The notes below the pieces were generated by a model that was not told the DNA's origin, did no database searches, and was given only the letters and a program-made list of their open reading frames with translations. The position numbers and the translations under genes are program-made. 64,000 bases of DNA, from assembly GCA_030549205.1 (NCBI GenBank), contig JAUKTV010000001.1, positions 2,232,001 to 2,296,000 on the forward strand, given 5' to 3'. This document shows positions 42,686 to 55,405 of the stretch, piece by piece (position 1 is the stretch's first letter; each line of letters starts with the position of its first letter). Source of the DNA: Apiosordaria backusii. Lineage: Eukaryota > Ascomycota > Sordariomycetes > Sordariales > Lasiosphaeriaceae.

Positions 42686-43764
42686 CTATTCCTCATCCAC
42701 CACGCCATCCATCTCCCAGTTCGCCTTTTTGCCCCGACCACGCCCCCATCCCCTAACCAAAGCAGCTGATTCCGTGCAATCTGTATTTCCCACTTCCAAT
42801 GTTGGTGTAGGACTAATCACGCTCAACAGCCCCCCCGTCCCCACCAACTCCAACGCCGTTTCGGCGGCCGTCAATGTTGAAGTCGTTGTCGTCGTCGAAA
42901 TGCTATCAGTCACTGCTGGCCTCGCTGGGGGGGTGTAATACAGCGAGAGGAAGAATGTTCTTTGTCTTGTTGGTGTTGGTGATGATGTCGTTGTTGTGAT
43001 GAATGGAACGGTTGTTGTCGAAGTCGTGAAGCTGGGGGCGGATGTTGAAGAGGACGACGATGACCTCGAAGAGACACGGCGAAGGGTGATGGTGCTGGTG
43101 GATGTGCTTGTTGTTGTGGAGGTTGTGGTTCGGTCGGTTGAGGACGATGGTGTCGATGATGTTACCAGAGAGGAGGAAGGCGAGGAGGTGACTGTAACGG
43201 TGATCGCAGAGGCAGTGACGGAGACGGTGATGTCGATTGTTTCTGTTAGGGTCGTGATGCTCGTGACGGCGGAGAGGCAGCTGCTGGAGGCTGAGCTGCT
43301 TGGTGTCGGTAGGGTCGTGGGGGTAACAGAACGAAAACCGGACGGCTCAATGGTTAATGTCGTTGTTGTCGTTGGTTCTGATGCTGTTACAGTCGGCCGT
43401 GAGATGCCCAGCAGAGGGTTGAGTGGGTTCAAGATCACCACCCCGGCTGATACAGCAAGAGCGGCGGCGGCTCCGGGTAGTGTTACAGTCATGCCGCCAG
43501 CTACTTCAGCGGCTGCCAGTTGGTTGGCTACCAGCGTGGTTGTGGAAGGCTCTGGCGTTGTTGTGGTTGAAGATGTCTCAGTGGCCTGGTGAACATGCTG
43601 GGGAGGCTGATGAGACCGGGCATGATGGGCATGGTATCTCCCCTGTTGGTAAGGTTAGATCTTCACTCTTATGCAGTGGCAACAACAAATCTCACCAGGT
43701 ATGGCGCTGCGTCCGCCGTCCTAATCAAAAGGCCCAAAGTACCGAAAAGAATTGGAAGTTGCAT
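42686..43764 (-). CDS. Thr/Ser-rich secreted or cell-surface protein
   Basis: 341 residues from two exons (43764-43696, 43642-42686). Exon 1 encodes a signal peptide (MQLPILFGTLGLLIRTADA). The mature part begins His/Gln-rich, then has a hydrophobic stretch (GAAAALAVSAGVVILNPL) that could be a membrane helix. A long Thr/Ser/Val region follows, with TVTVTSS and TTTSTTTSTSTSTIT runs typical of heavily O-mannosylated wall proteins. Two cysteines are visible, in SSSCLSA and NTDCTES. The C-terminus is basic then acidic (GRGRGKK...DGVVDEE), not a GPI signal. The family is not recognised. Confidence 0.7.
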
Positions 43765-44297
43765 GGTGATGTTGGGTTCTAGAGAGGAACTTCTGATGAT
43801 CAGCTTGTGTTGGTTTTTTCAAGATGGTAAATGCAGTGTATTATACAATTCACATCAAAAAGGGGGATGATCACCAGGGAGAGCTTGGAATCGAGGGCAC
43901 AATTCAAGTGTTATGCGGAACAGATAAAATATACATTTCCGCTATTTAGGGATGATTATCCCACACAGTCTGACAAGAGACACACTGCCACACAACCCTA
44001 GAACGAGCCCCCTTGACAAAACCATCTGCGATGTAATGGCCAATTCTCGATTGATGCTCGCTCAAAGAATGCAAATGACAATAGACGAATCCCTTCCTCG
44101 TCCGAGGTTCCCAGATACTTTCGCGCGGCGAATCTTCCGCGGTGCCTTGATGAATGCTGATGCAGAAGGGTATCAGATCAATGAGTTACAGAACGCCGAC
44201 AATGTTGACCCTTGCCAGAACAAAAGAAAGTTGAAACAAAAAAGCAAGCCAAAAATTCAACAGTCCTACCGAAAGAAGACTGACAAGCGCCGCCCAT

Positions 44298-44333
<36 letters not shown>

Positions 44334-44384
44334 CAATACAACGGTTCAGTTGTCCTCCACTTCTTGTCCGATGCTCCGAAGGTC
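43765..44384. other. intergenic region with ATG microsatellite
   Basis: 620 bp between the Thr/Ser-rich gene and the Pro/Ser-rich gene, including the (ATG)12 run. The plus-strand ORF across the run is a low-complexity artefact. Confidence 0.55.
44298..44333. repeat. (ATG)12 microsatellite
   Basis: Twelve uninterrupted ATG triplets, just past the 3' end of the Pro/Ser-rich gene. Pure trinucleotide runs of this length are usually polymorphic. Confidence 0.95.
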
Positions 44385-45398
44385 TCAGTCCTCCCAAATC
44401 GTCTCCAAATCCAGGTCCTGCCGTCTCTCAGCACCGCAAACGCTCCACCGCTTCCGCTTGTCCCGGGAACTGAAGCCGCTCAGTGTCCTACCACGAGATG
44501 GGAGGTCCAGGCTGCTCCTGCCTTTCTCTTCATCGCCCCCTTCAGCAGCCTCTGCTGCAGCCTTGAGCTGTGCTATCCTCTCTGCCTCCAAGGCCGCCTC
44601 CTCTGCATCTGGCGAATCTGGAATTGTCTCAAGACTAGAGATACTGGGACTTCTGGATCGGAGCGAGGTTGGGGTAGAAGGCACAGAGGAAGATGGATAT
44701 GTCGAAAACGTAGAGGTGCTAGAAAACGCATCGTATGCGCGGTAAGATGGCGAGGTGGCAACAGAAGATGGGGTAAGAGGGCCATTGATGGGAAACGAGC
44801 CCGCACCGGGAACAGCCACCTGGCGAAGCGGTGAGGCCGGCCGTCGTAGTTTAGGAATACTAGCCGAAGATGTCAAACCCAGGCCCAAGTTGGGCGAGCT
44901 GTTTCTCTCTGTAAGCTTCCGCTCGGGGTCGTGGACCGAGATTCGAGTTGGCGATGTCGGGAAGGCTTCGTCGACTGGCTTTCGTGGGATCCTGATGCGG
45001 CTTGGAGACCCTGCCGGACTCGAAGGCCGGAACTGAGGGGAGAAAGAAAGATGACCGCCGCCATTTATGCCAGGCATGGAATGTGTGCGTACCATGGGCG
45101 GAGGTGCAAGGCTTGCGGCCGACCTGGACCGCACGTGGTTGCTAGACAGCGGTGAGGATGCGCGAGGACGGTAGGTAAGCAAAGACCCAGAAGTCCATGT
45201 TGGGGAAACTGGCGAAGACGATGGCGAAGGGTCGGTGGACCGGCGGATTGTGGGAGGCTTTCGCAGGTAGTCGAATTCTGGAGGACCAACTGTCGAAGAC
45301 GTAGATGCAGTCGCAGAGGCCGACGGCGGCACTCTCAACGACGGGAGAGGTGTGGGCCGAAACTCCTCCATTCGCTCAGTCTCAGGAACGGGTTCCAT
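44385..45398 (-). CDS. conserved basic Pro/Ser-rich fungal protein
   Basis: Single exon, 337 residues, function unknown. Low-complexity Ser/Pro/Arg-rich with conserved-looking blocks: PPEFDYLRKPPTIRRSTDPSP, SPSRIRIPRKPVDEAFPTSP, TRISVHDPERKL and a C-terminal pair, SSLETIPDSPDAEEAALEAE and KRWSVCGAERRQDLDLETIW. Sites such as RTHSMPG and RSTDPSP look like basophilic-kinase or 14-3-3 targets. I believe similar proteins are often called basic proline-rich protein in Pezizomycotina genomes. The start at 45398 has a good context (TTCCATGG on the minus strand). No membrane segment or signal peptide. Confidence 0.75.
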   Translation of the reverse strand: MEPVPETERMEEFRPTPLPSLRVPPSASATASTSSTVGPPEFDYLRKPPTIRRSTDPSPSSSPVSPTWTSGSLLTYRPRASSPLSSNHVRSRSAASLAPPPMVRTHSMPGINGGGHLSFSPQFRPSSPAGSPSRIRIPRKPVDEAFPTSPTRISVHDPERKLTERNSSPNLGLGLTSSASIPKLRRPASPLRQVAVPGAGSFPINGPLTPSSVATSPSYRAYDAFSSTSTFSTYPSSSVPSTPTSLRSRSPSISSLETIPDSPDAEEAALEAERIAQLKAAAEAAEGGDEEKGRSSLDLPSRGRTLSGFSSRDKRKRWSVCGAERRQDLDLETIWED

Positions 45399-47825
45399 GG
45401 TGAATTGCTTGACGGGGAATGTGGTATGTTGTGGTGTTGCTCTCAGGAGCCCGGTTTATGATTTAGTCGGGAAACACATGGAGCGACACAGCGACAGCGA
45501 AGTCGATGGTTTTCTCCTGTTTCCTGACCGACCGGGTGGAAGTGGGCGTGCAACCGCAACCGCAAGCAGACGTCAATGCCTGGATGCTTGGATGGGGGGA
45601 ATTGCTTGTAATGCTGTTCCCCTTGCAGCCGTGGCTGTGTTGGAGCGCGGAGGGCCGGGGGAAGCCTGCTTCGATTCGGATTTCGGAGTCGCAGCGGCTT
45701 CTGGAAACGTTGGTGGGGAGGCCAGGTGCTGGTGAGAAAAGCAGACGACGAGGCTTCCTCTGAGAGCTGGAAGCGGTCACCAGAGCCTCACGAAGCTGTT
45801 GCAGGAACGGCGACGGGAGGTGGAAGATGAGAGAGACCAAGACTCAATCAAGACCACTCACTGCACGCGCTGCAGATGGCTGCACTGCACTGGAATGCAG
45901 GGAACGAAGGATTAAGGCGGGGTCTTTACCCGGCCAGGGGTGCTGCTCGATGCGCGAAAATGCACCAATGGGCAGTTGCTGGAGAACTCGAAGTGGACAA
46001 AGCCGCGAGGGCGGGACGACTGGGGATATTTGAAGGGTGGTTCCCCAATTCGGCGCTAATCGCGGGCACACCAACCAATATATGGCGCTCTGTTAGCGGA
46101 CTCGCCAGCTCTTGCTGTTTGCCTCGGCGTCCCAGTCAATGCCTCTCTCCCTCCAGGTGTTGGGGTAACGCATTTATCTCCAGGGACAACCAAACACGGA
46201 ACCGTCGACCACGAACCGTCTCGAGACTGACAAACGGCCGGCCGCCACTAATAACAGCTTGTCAATTCACTTAGGCACGTTAGGTTCGCTCTATCTGTAT
46301 CGACCCGAAACAACGGGTTCGCCTCTCGCAGTCTCACTCTCAGCCCCCGGCTTTGCACGGATCACCAGCATCCGTCACCAGCGTGTCCGTCTCGAGCCGC
46401 CGCCAGGTCCCAGCTCGCCACTGAGCGAAACACTGTTGATCCAGAACGGCAGCCGCGGTTCCTTACTTGTTTTTGGGGACCTGATCAAGTTTCGGCTTTA
46501 AACTCAATCATGGGACGACCATTGCCAAGTCTGCTGCCACTTCCCTATCTCAGAGCTTCCTGATCCATCATCAACGGCAATGCAGCAATCATTTTCAGTC
46601 AGCTTCGGGTGGGACAACGCATCCACGACAACAAACAAGAGGCATTTAGCTTGGAGGATCCGGGCCTCCTGATTCGAAAAGGCATGGGTGGGTTAATGCT
46701 TGCATCGGCAGCGGTCAACGGCAACAAACGGTTGTCCATCGACTCAATCCCATCTCGATCTCACCGCTCTCTTAACTCCATGATGTTCATGCACGACTTG
46801 TTTAGCAGCGATATATCCGCATCTTGGCATTGCCCCAAACACTCGTGGCCGCCTCTCATCCAGACGCCACAACATAGCGGCGATGTTGTTTTCACCATCT
46901 CCACCCCCGCATTTTAGTAATGGCGTGCGCGCGCCGGTAAAGGCGGAGAGACCCACCCGGGCCGGATAGGCCATCCGAGCCGGCCCACGGAGCGTGCTCC
47001 TCGGTGGTCTTCCGGCCGCAAGATGACGAACGCGCGGTCCCGGTGCCAAGAAGGAGATGTTGATTCGAAACCTCATTGTTTCTCCACCACTCAGGCTGCC
47101 ATTGTCACCTTGTCTCAGCGCCTGGTGAAGCCTGCCATACGCCTTCCCTCATTTTCTGGCTCTTGTCATACCGAAGCTCCGAATATACAGATTGGCTCTC
47201 TTGAGAAGTCTCGGGTTGGCACTTTTTGAATCAGTTGCATCTTCAGTGTCGCAGACGTCTTGCTTCGGACGCGCCCTACCTTGGTGGATCTTGAATATCG
47301 ACTGGTCGCTCGTATTTCAAGTTGCACATGATTTTGTTGTTGATTCAGGGAATCGAAATCTGCTCATGCTACCCTACTCAAGATGTTGGCTACTTGGCAA
47401 TGTTTTACGGCATTACTGTCAGTCCAATTTGGACGCTGTTGGTCATGTCAAAAACCAGGCAACCGTTTAAGGTGCAGTACGAACGACCAAAAAGGGGTTA
47501 CATTACCGTTGGACGCGCGGCCGTCAGCAGTATTAGTTTTTACTGCATTATCTAAGCCACCCAAGCTGTATCGACGCTCTAAAATGTTGTAATGATATTG
47601 TATCACAATGAGGAATCTGAGCTTTACCCCCTGTTGACAACATGCAAGGACGTTTCGGAGCCGCGTCATTATGTCAGATGCGCAACTGGTAATGAAAGCC
47701 ATGTACCGAAACATACGGATTTAAGGGGTTGGGCGGTATATCAACAACCTGCTCGGCACATTGGTACATAGTGCATGGCATTCTCAGACTACCCCTGAGC
47801 CCACCATCTTCACAGATCAGGGAAA
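45399..47825. other. long divergent intergenic region
   Basis: 2.4 kb between the Pro/Ser-rich gene and the ABC transporter. Only short overlapping ORFs without domains. Adjacent G/C-rich inverted repeats lie at 46959-47000: GGGCCGGAT with ATCCGAGCCGGCCC, then GGAGC-GT-GCTCC. The 47.1-47.8 kb part is more A/T-rich and is the likely ABC promoter. Confidence 0.5.
46959..47000. repeat. two adjacent G/C-rich hairpins
   Basis: GGGCCGGAT (46959-46967) pairs with ATCCG-A-GCCGGCCC (46973-46986), with one bulge. It is followed at once by GGAGC-GT-GCTCC (46989-47000). They lie in intergenic DNA with no ORF support. Confidence 0.65.
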
Positions 47826-50800
47826 ATGGCAGCCGCATCTGTTAGGGACTTTTCCCGACAGGTGAAGGCTCTCACCAAGAAGAACCTCACCCTCCTAGTC
47901 ACGCGTCACTGGATCTCGACTCTCCTTCAGGCCATTGTGGCCCCTATCGTCGTTCTTTCCCTTGTGCTCAACATTCGAAACTTTGCCAAAAGCAGGGAGC
48001 GATTTGGAGTCGGCCCTGCTCGTCCCATCCGTACACTCGCCGAAGCCATACCCAGTACACAACAACTGGTTCTTGTCAAGCCCGATTCTGTCGGCTCTGA
48101 TGTCGAGACAGTCATTGATAGACTTGTCTCCTCGCTGCCCAACGACAAGGCTGTTCGTTTCGACTCCGCCGGTGAAGCTAGAGGGTACTGCACACCCAAC
48201 TTTCGAGGAGTGTCCAACTGCTACGCAACTATCGTCTTCAGCGATTCACCTCGAACAATTGGCGCCTCAAGCAACCAGACATGGAGCTATACCATCATTC
48301 TTGACCCCGTGCGGTACTATGGTCTGGAATGGGACAGCAGTGTGTACAGGGACGACAATGCCGTACAACTCTACCACCTTCCCGTTCAGCTTGCTGTCGA
48401 CAATGCTATTACCGATAATACCGAGAGACCGAGGGAGTGGATGTACAGTTTGATGGCTCAGCAGGCAGCTAATGATCGCCTTGATGCGTGGTATTCCAGG
48501 CTGGTCATTGGGACATATGCCATTGTTTTCTTCCTGGGGACACTGGTTCCGGTCTATCATACTGTGAGCTTTGTCTCGGGGGATAGGGCGAGTGGCACGG
48601 CTGAGTTGATTGATGCTATGGGAGGCGGGCCTGCTAGTCGCGTCACTGGTACAATACTTGCACTTGGTGTCGTGCAGTTTCCGACATGGCTGGTCTCTGG
48701 ATGCTGTAAGTCTTCTTCGCCCTCATTTTTGTGAGACGGTCGCTAACTTGACCGACTTCTTTCAGTATACTGGAACCTCCTCTTCCCCGAATCAAACGCA
48801 GCGATCCCCATCTTTTGGCAGCTTTTCAACGGCCTAGCCTTCCTCAACGCTGCCGTCTTCGGTGCCTCTTTTTTCAGGAGGCGCATCATCTCTAGTATCT
48901 TTGTGGTCATCTGTTTCTGCTGCTTAGCAGGAGGTGCTGCAATTATGCTGAACAGGGTGGCCGAGACGCCCCAAGTGCTTCCTCTGTCGCTGTTGTTCCC
49001 CCAGATGAACTACATATTTTCATTGTCTCATGTAAGATGAGGAATCATTCCTACTTCAGTTGGGTTGTACCGATGCTAACATAGTGGAACAGATGGCCAA
49101 GTATGCTTATACTGCCCAGGCTCTCGACATGACACAGACCATTCTGCCGATACCCCCCGATTGGGAAGGGAGTACAAATATTCCAGGTGGCAATTACAAG
49201 ATCGCTATTTGGACATTTTGGGTATTCTTGGTGATCCAAATCATTGTCTATCCCATCCTCGCCATTCTCACTGAGCGGTACATGCACGGCATCAACTTCA
49301 AAGGGCGGACCTTATCCGAGACTGCTGACGAATCAACTGTTGCCATTAGGGCCACTGGTCTCACCAAGGTCTATTCGGGCTCATGGTTCAAGAGGCTGTT
49401 TACCTGTGGTCGAAGAGGCAAGACCTTCAAAGCCCTCGATGGGGTTGACTTAGTTGCTCAAAAGAACCAGATTTTGTGTTTACTCGGCGTCAATGGAGCT
49501 GGCAAGTCGACGACTTTGGACCTATTGTCGGGGGCTCAGGCACCAACAGCAGGAGCTATCACCATCAACGCCCGCCACCCTCGGCTTGGTGTTTGCCCAC
49601 AGAAGAATGTCTTGTTCAACCGACTCACAGTCTTTGAGCATGTCCAGTTCTGGCGCGAGCTCAAAGGCGGCAACGAGGACAAGCAAGCACTTCACGATCT
49701 TATCGCTGCCTGCGACCTGACCAAGAAGACACACAGCCGGGCCGGGACACTGAGCGGTGGTCAGAAAAGAAAGCTTCAATTGGCATGCATGTTTGTCGGC
49801 GACACCACAGTTTGCATGATGGACGAGGTCACCACTGGCCTAGATCCTGTCTCTCGGCGAACTATCTGGAACATTATTCTGGCTGAGCGTTCCAAGAGGT
49901 CTATGGTGTTTACGACCCACTTCTTGGACGAAGGCGAGGTTCTCGCCGACCATATTGTCATTTTGTCCAAGGGCCAGATCAAATGCCAGGGCACTGGCGC
50001 CGCTCTTAAAAATCAGTTTGGTGGAGGGTATCGAGTAAGCATTCCTATGGACGGGAGCATAGTGGCAGACACGCTGGACATCGATGCGCCAAGGACCATC
50101 CATCAAGACCGGATTCTCTACAAGACTCCCGATTCGAAATCGGCCGCTCAGCTGATCGCCAAGCTTGAAGTTTCAGGACAGACTGACGTCCAAGTAGCCG
50201 GCCCAACAGTCGAGGATGTCTTCCTCAGGGTTGCTCAAGACGACGTCTCAGCGGCTGACAATGACGACAAGAAGACTACAAAAGAAGCAGTCGGCATCGA
50301 GAAAACCGCATCATCCACCCCAGCACAAAAATACCAACAACTCAGCTCCGGCCAGCGCTCGACCTTCTTCCAACAAGTTCGCGTCCTCCTCCTCAAACGC
50401 CTCCTCATCCTCCCTCGGTATTGGATTGGTGCTTTTCTCGTCCTCGCTCTCCCCATAGCCTGCATGCCCCCCATCAACGGATTCATTGCCGAGAACTTTA
50501 CACGTCCCAGCTGCAAAAACGAATACGCTGGACTCTCCATGCAAGAATACACCCCCTGGATCCAGCCCATCAGGATCCAAGATGACGGCTTTCCTGGTGG
50601 CATCAACTCAGCCATGGGCCCTAGGTCCTTCAACGACACTCTCTACACCGTGCTCAGGGACTTTCCGATTGGGAACCCCTTCACTCAACATGGCCCTAAC
50701 TACGAATTGTATTTTCCCGCCTATAACATGGACAACTATGATGTGATGTGGCGCCAAATGAATAATTGGGAAGAGTTCTCGGATTACGTCCACCAGGTGA

Positions 50801-53024
50801 ACAGGGTTGGCGGGTTTCATGGTTATAACTCGAGAGGAATATGGATGGGCGGGGAGGGGGAATCGAGCCCGACGCTGGCGTATCCGCTCGAGCAACAAGA
50901 CAGCACGCCGATGGCGCTCTTGAACTTGTATACTTCGATGAGGAGCGGGGTGAAGATTGCGGTGACGACGACGTCGGAGCCGTATCTGGGCGGGGGGTAT
51001 GGGGATGGGAGCTGGCAGTATATTCTTTATGCTGCGTTCATCATGACGGTGTACCCGTGTTTCTTTGCGCTGTATCCGGCGTTTGAGAGGGTGAGCAAGG
51101 TTAGAGCGTTGCAGATTTCGAATGGGGTGAGGCCGTTGCCGATGTGGACGGCGTACTTTCTGTTCGATCTCTGCTTTGTGTTGGCGGTGTCGGTTGCGTA
51201 TACGGTTACGATCTCGATGCAGTTCAAGGTGTGGTATGGGCCGGAGTATATGTTTATCATCTGCCTATTGCACGGCATCACTGGGATTTTGATCAGTTAT
51301 ATCGTGTCGACTTGGGCGAGGTCGCAGCTGTCGTCGTTTTTGTGGGCCTTGGGTTTCAACTTGCTGGCGTATTTTGGGCTGGCGTTGTCTTATACTGTGA
51401 GTTCACTTCAAGTATCAACCCGTCTTAAGCCCTGAAAGCCATGACTAACAGTCGTTTACTCTAGCTACCATCCGTCCTGAGCGATCCTCTCGTCGTCCAA
51501 CGCAACGCAGACATCGTGTCCCACGTTCTCGGCATCTTCTTCCCAGCTGGCAGTCTCTTCCGCGCCATGGCCATCGGATGGAACTTGTACAAGCTCGGAT
51601 GCCGCGGCGATTCTGACTTTCAGGCGCCGGCTGGATCGTGGTGGGGATATGGCTTCCCGATTTGCTACCTCGTGCTCCAGGTCTTTGCGTTCGCCTTGAT
51701 TCTCTTTCTTCTCGACAGGGACCTCTCCCTTTCTGTGCTTCCCTCCCGGAAAGAAAAGACCCCCTCTCCCATCATCACCGCCGCTATCGCTCCATTCCAC
51801 GAAGATGAAAAGTCCCTTCCCATCGCCACAACCGCACCCTCAGACAGCTCTGCCCAGCAACTCCTTCAAATCTCTCACCTAATCAAATCCTTCGGCACCC
51901 ACACCGCCGTCTCCGACGTCTCCCTTTCCCTCTCCCAGGGTGAAATCATCGCCCTCCTTGGCCCCAACGGCGCAGGCAAGACAACAATCGTCAATCTCAT
52001 CCGCGGGGAACTGACCCCCAACTCGGGTCAAGTACTCCTCCGAGGCGAGGACATTTCCTCCTCCTCTTCCGCCAAATCCACAATCAACTCCGCCATCGGA
52101 GTCTGCCCTCAGTTCGACGCCCTGGACCTCCTCACCGCCCGCCAACATCTCCGGTTTTATGCCTCCATTAAAGGGATCCCTTCTAACGAAATCGAGTTCA
52201 ACATCACTGAGGTTATGAGCCAAGTTGGACTTGCCCCCCATGCAGACAAACTAGCCACAAAACTCTCAGGGGGGAACAAAAGAAAGTTGTCACTTGCGAT
52301 TGCACTGATGGGAAATCCGGCGGTGCTAGTGTTGGACGAGCCGAGCAGTTCTATGGATGCCGCCGCAAAGAGAAAAATGTGGAGGGTTCTGAGTCATATC
52401 GCAAGCGCCCCAGGGAGGAGCTTACTGCTTACTACTCACAGCATGGAAGAGGCGGATGCGTTGGCGACCAGGGCGGCGATTTTGGCGGGAGGAAAGCTGC
52501 TGGCGCTGGGGACGACGGAGGAGCTGAGGAGGGAGTATAGCGATAGTGTTTGCGTACAGTTGGTCCTCAAATCAGCGCCGCATTCGACACAACAAGAGGT
52601 GGGAATGGTGGAGGGGTGGGTTAAAGAGCAGTTCGGGGAAGGGACGGTGTTTGAAGGAAGGAGCTTGGGGGGGCAGGTTAGGTTTGTGGTGCCGACTTCT
52701 TTTGCTTCTTCTTCTTCTTCTACTTCCAAGACACCGACGGTGGTGACGGATGATAGGGAGGTGGATGGGGTTTCTGCTGTGAGCAGCGAGACGGAGGGGG
52801 TGAAAGGTGGTGGTGGTGGTGTAGGGAGGTTGATTGAGTTGCTGGAGGAGAACAAGGAACGGTTGGGACTGGAGGATTACACTGTTGGGGCGCCGACGCT
52901 GGAGAGAGTTTTCTTGAGTGTGGTGAGGGATAATTATGTGGAGGAGGATGGGGAGAGGAGGGTGCCGATCTGGAGGAGGATGTTTAGGAAGGTGGATGTT
53001 GGGGGGCAGGATAATCGCGTATAG
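47826..53024 (+). CDS. full-size ABC transporter, ABCA family
   Basis: Predicted ATP-driven membrane transporter, probably for lipids by family analogy. Four exons (47826-48705, 48766-49031, 49093-51396, 51465-53024) encode 1669 residues, with all phases consistent. Layout TMD1-NBD1-TMD2-NBD2: first membrane helix about 28-48, a large non-cytosolic loop with glycosylation sites, then a helix cluster. NBD1 has Walker A GVNGAGKST (about 514-522), signature LSGGQKRKL (about 602) and Walker B CMMDEVTTGLD. NBD2 has GPNGAGKTT (about 1316-1324), LSGGNKRKLS (about 1417), LVLDEPSSSMD and H-loop TTHSMEE. The NKRKLS signature in NBD2 is an ABCA hallmark. A Ser/Thr-rich insert lies near residues 1560-1600. 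The substrate cannot be read from the sequence. Confidence 0.93.
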
Positions 53025-53452
53025 GATGGTAATGGTGTTGTTTTGGTGAGGGAGGTTGTTGATACCCCTTTTTAAGGCGACTCCAAAGAGGGTAAAGGGA
53101 CAGAAAACGGATAGAAAAGCGTTACGAGTATCTAGAGTACATATGATATGTGAATATATATTCTCTTTCGTTTCAACATCAGCAGTCTCAGTTCCCAAGT
53201 CTATTTGTCCCTTCCGAACACCAGTCAACCAAAAGCGCCAGAGCCAAATCTTTTGTGACGATATTGCTTTTTGGGGGGCTGCCTTTGTACTGTGACTGGG
53301 TCTCCATCGTTGTGGAATAAAATGACTTCTATCAACTTTTGATCTACATTTCCTTTCTGCCTTTTTACTTACTAAAATGTGAAGAGCATGTTTACTTGTC
53401 TTCCAATCGTGGCCCCGATGATAGACCATTTACCCCTATTTTCCCCCTTTTC
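53025..53452. other. 3' flank of the ABC transporter
   Basis: About 430 bp, including the 3' UTR of the transporter. No gene is seen. Confidence 0.55.
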
Positions 53453-53737
53453 TCATCCCTCTGACGAGCTCCCCATCAAGCTCTGGATATCCTTTGCATA
53501 AGTCCCATACTCTCTTGTCAGAGCGCCCACCGCGTCTTCAGCATACTCCTTTGCCTTGGCTTCATCGCCAAACATGGACCTATCCCTCTCACTACCCTCA
53601 CCGAACCTGAACCAACCCACCCACCCACCAATTAATCCCTCTGCCCCCATCTGGTCCACCAACCTAACAACATCCGGCTCCGGACGGCAAACAGAAACCC
53701 GAAACCTCGCCGTCCCACCCTCACTAACCGGATCCAA
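53453..53737 (-). pseudogene. uncharacterised small ORF, possibly the 3' part of a broken or spliced gene
   Basis: An open frame ends GDEAKAKEYAEDAVGALTREYG...SLMGSSSEG, preceded by EGGTARFRVSVCRPEPDVVRLVDQ and GGWVGWFRFGEG, a pattern that looks like real alternating strand and helix. It has no ATG start. Upstream, coherent peptides RVARFSFSSAGGERM, VGLTGWREG and DGKLDPVSE lie in changing frames. This fits either two compensating indels or a 51-nt intron (GTAGGT...GGTTAG, joining in phase). I do not recognise the family. Convergent with the ABC gene. Confidence 0.35.
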
Positions 53738-55355
53738 CTTCCCATCACCCCTCTCTCCAACCGGTCAGACCTACATCCGTTCCCCCCCTGCACTGCTGAA
53801 AGAGAACCTCGCCACCCTCTCTTGCTCACCATGAACGCCCCGACACCCCCGTCCCCCCCATCCGCCTCCCGTCAGCCTCATTTGCCTCCATGGGGTGTAT
53901 GCCCTGAAGATGCGTGGGACACGCCGGTCTCAACTCCACCATCGCTTGAGAACACATTTGCAATGTGGCTTTTCGTAAGGCTCTTGTTAGTAATTGGAGT
54001 CATAAAGTTTAAGTAAGAGGGGTGTTTGATTTAGAGCTCTTGATTTATGACGACATTTCTCGCTCACCACACACCCTTGTCCCTCCCTTTCTACAGTGTG
54101 GCAGGCAACAACCTCAGCCTCGTCCGATCATCCTCAAGTCATTGTTTAGACCGGCCATCTTCAGCCATTACCCGAGCTGCCTATCTCGAAACTATATCGA
54201 GCAAATAATCACCGTTCTTGTCTTCCCCTGCATACTTGCATCGTGTTTGCTTCGGGTTCTCTTTCACCGGTCGAAAACGTGGCTCGCTGAAAACGTGCTC
54301 ACAGATTTTCTACTTCCGAACCACACCACCACGGATATACATATCTTCACCGGTGGGTCAGTTGGCTTTGTCGACAGGGTCGCTGATCGGCTTAACGGCA
54401 TCACCATCCGACAGGACTCTTCGAGCGGCTGTACCTATAAAATGTCGAGCGCCAACCAGACCGGCTTCCGCTCTCCCACCCTCTGACAAACAAACAAAGT
54501 GTGGCGCTCTGTGGCGTTCTGATAGCTCACAAATATAATGTTTGTCTGTCCCCCTCCCCCACAACTTATGCGTCTGTGTTTATCCGATGATTCCCCACTT
54601 CCCGCTCTTCATAAAAAACAAGAACAGAGAATGTGGCTTGACGAGGCTTGCCGGCTTGCTGTCGTGGCACCACCTCTCCCACACTCATCCAATCTGGTAG
54701 GTGGGAAAAGAAAAAAATAAATCTAGAATACAACTGCGTAACTTAAATCAAGAATGCAATGCGGCTTTTCGCGGTTTGCTCATGTCCAAACATGTTCGTT
54801 GAAATTCCGCCGGAATTATCACCGAGCCTGCCGCCCACCCCACCACTGTCCGTCACCCATCCATCCATTAGGAAATCTGTGATCTCGACATGCACGCACC
54901 CCACCAAGACATGAGCCAGCCGTGATGAAAAGACAATATTTCCAAGACAACCCCGTCGGTTAGAGGTATGATGACGGGACCATGATTGATTTGTTGACAA
55001 ATTTGTATCACTTGTAATGTATCACCCCCCTCCACCACCCGTCCCCCTTTCTCGCACATAATGCACACTGACTGCGATATTGTATGCACATGCAGATTTC
55101 CATCCACTAGCTACTTGACGGATAGGGGGAAGGCAGTGTTCGCCGCAGGCTACTTACTTACTTCGTACTCATCGGATGTGGACCTCACTCCCTCGCTGAC
55201 ACTGGACACGAGACACCGGACACCAAACACCAGGCCTATCCCAAAACCATTCACCGGGCGGACCCGCTGTGTGAGTGCTGCGGGTGCCTACCTCCGGTTT
55301 GTCTTTCCCATGCATATCCGTACACACGCCGGTCTCAGTAGGTAAACCGGATCAT

Positions 55356-55405
55356 GCTGTGCTGTGTTGTGTGGTGTCGTGTCGTGTTGTGTTGTGTTGT
55401 GTTCT
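55356..55405. repeat. pentanucleotide repeat, 10 units
   Basis: Ten consecutive 5-nt units in perfect register: GCTGT x2, GTTGT, GTGGT, GTCGT x2, GTTGT x3, GTTCT. Consensus GTTGT. Confidence 0.85.

Noticed and set aside
43952..44473. Plus-strand ORF with a poly-Asp run
   Set aside because: The Asp run is only the ATG/GAT microsatellite; the ORF overlaps the 3' end of the minus-strand Pro/Ser gene.
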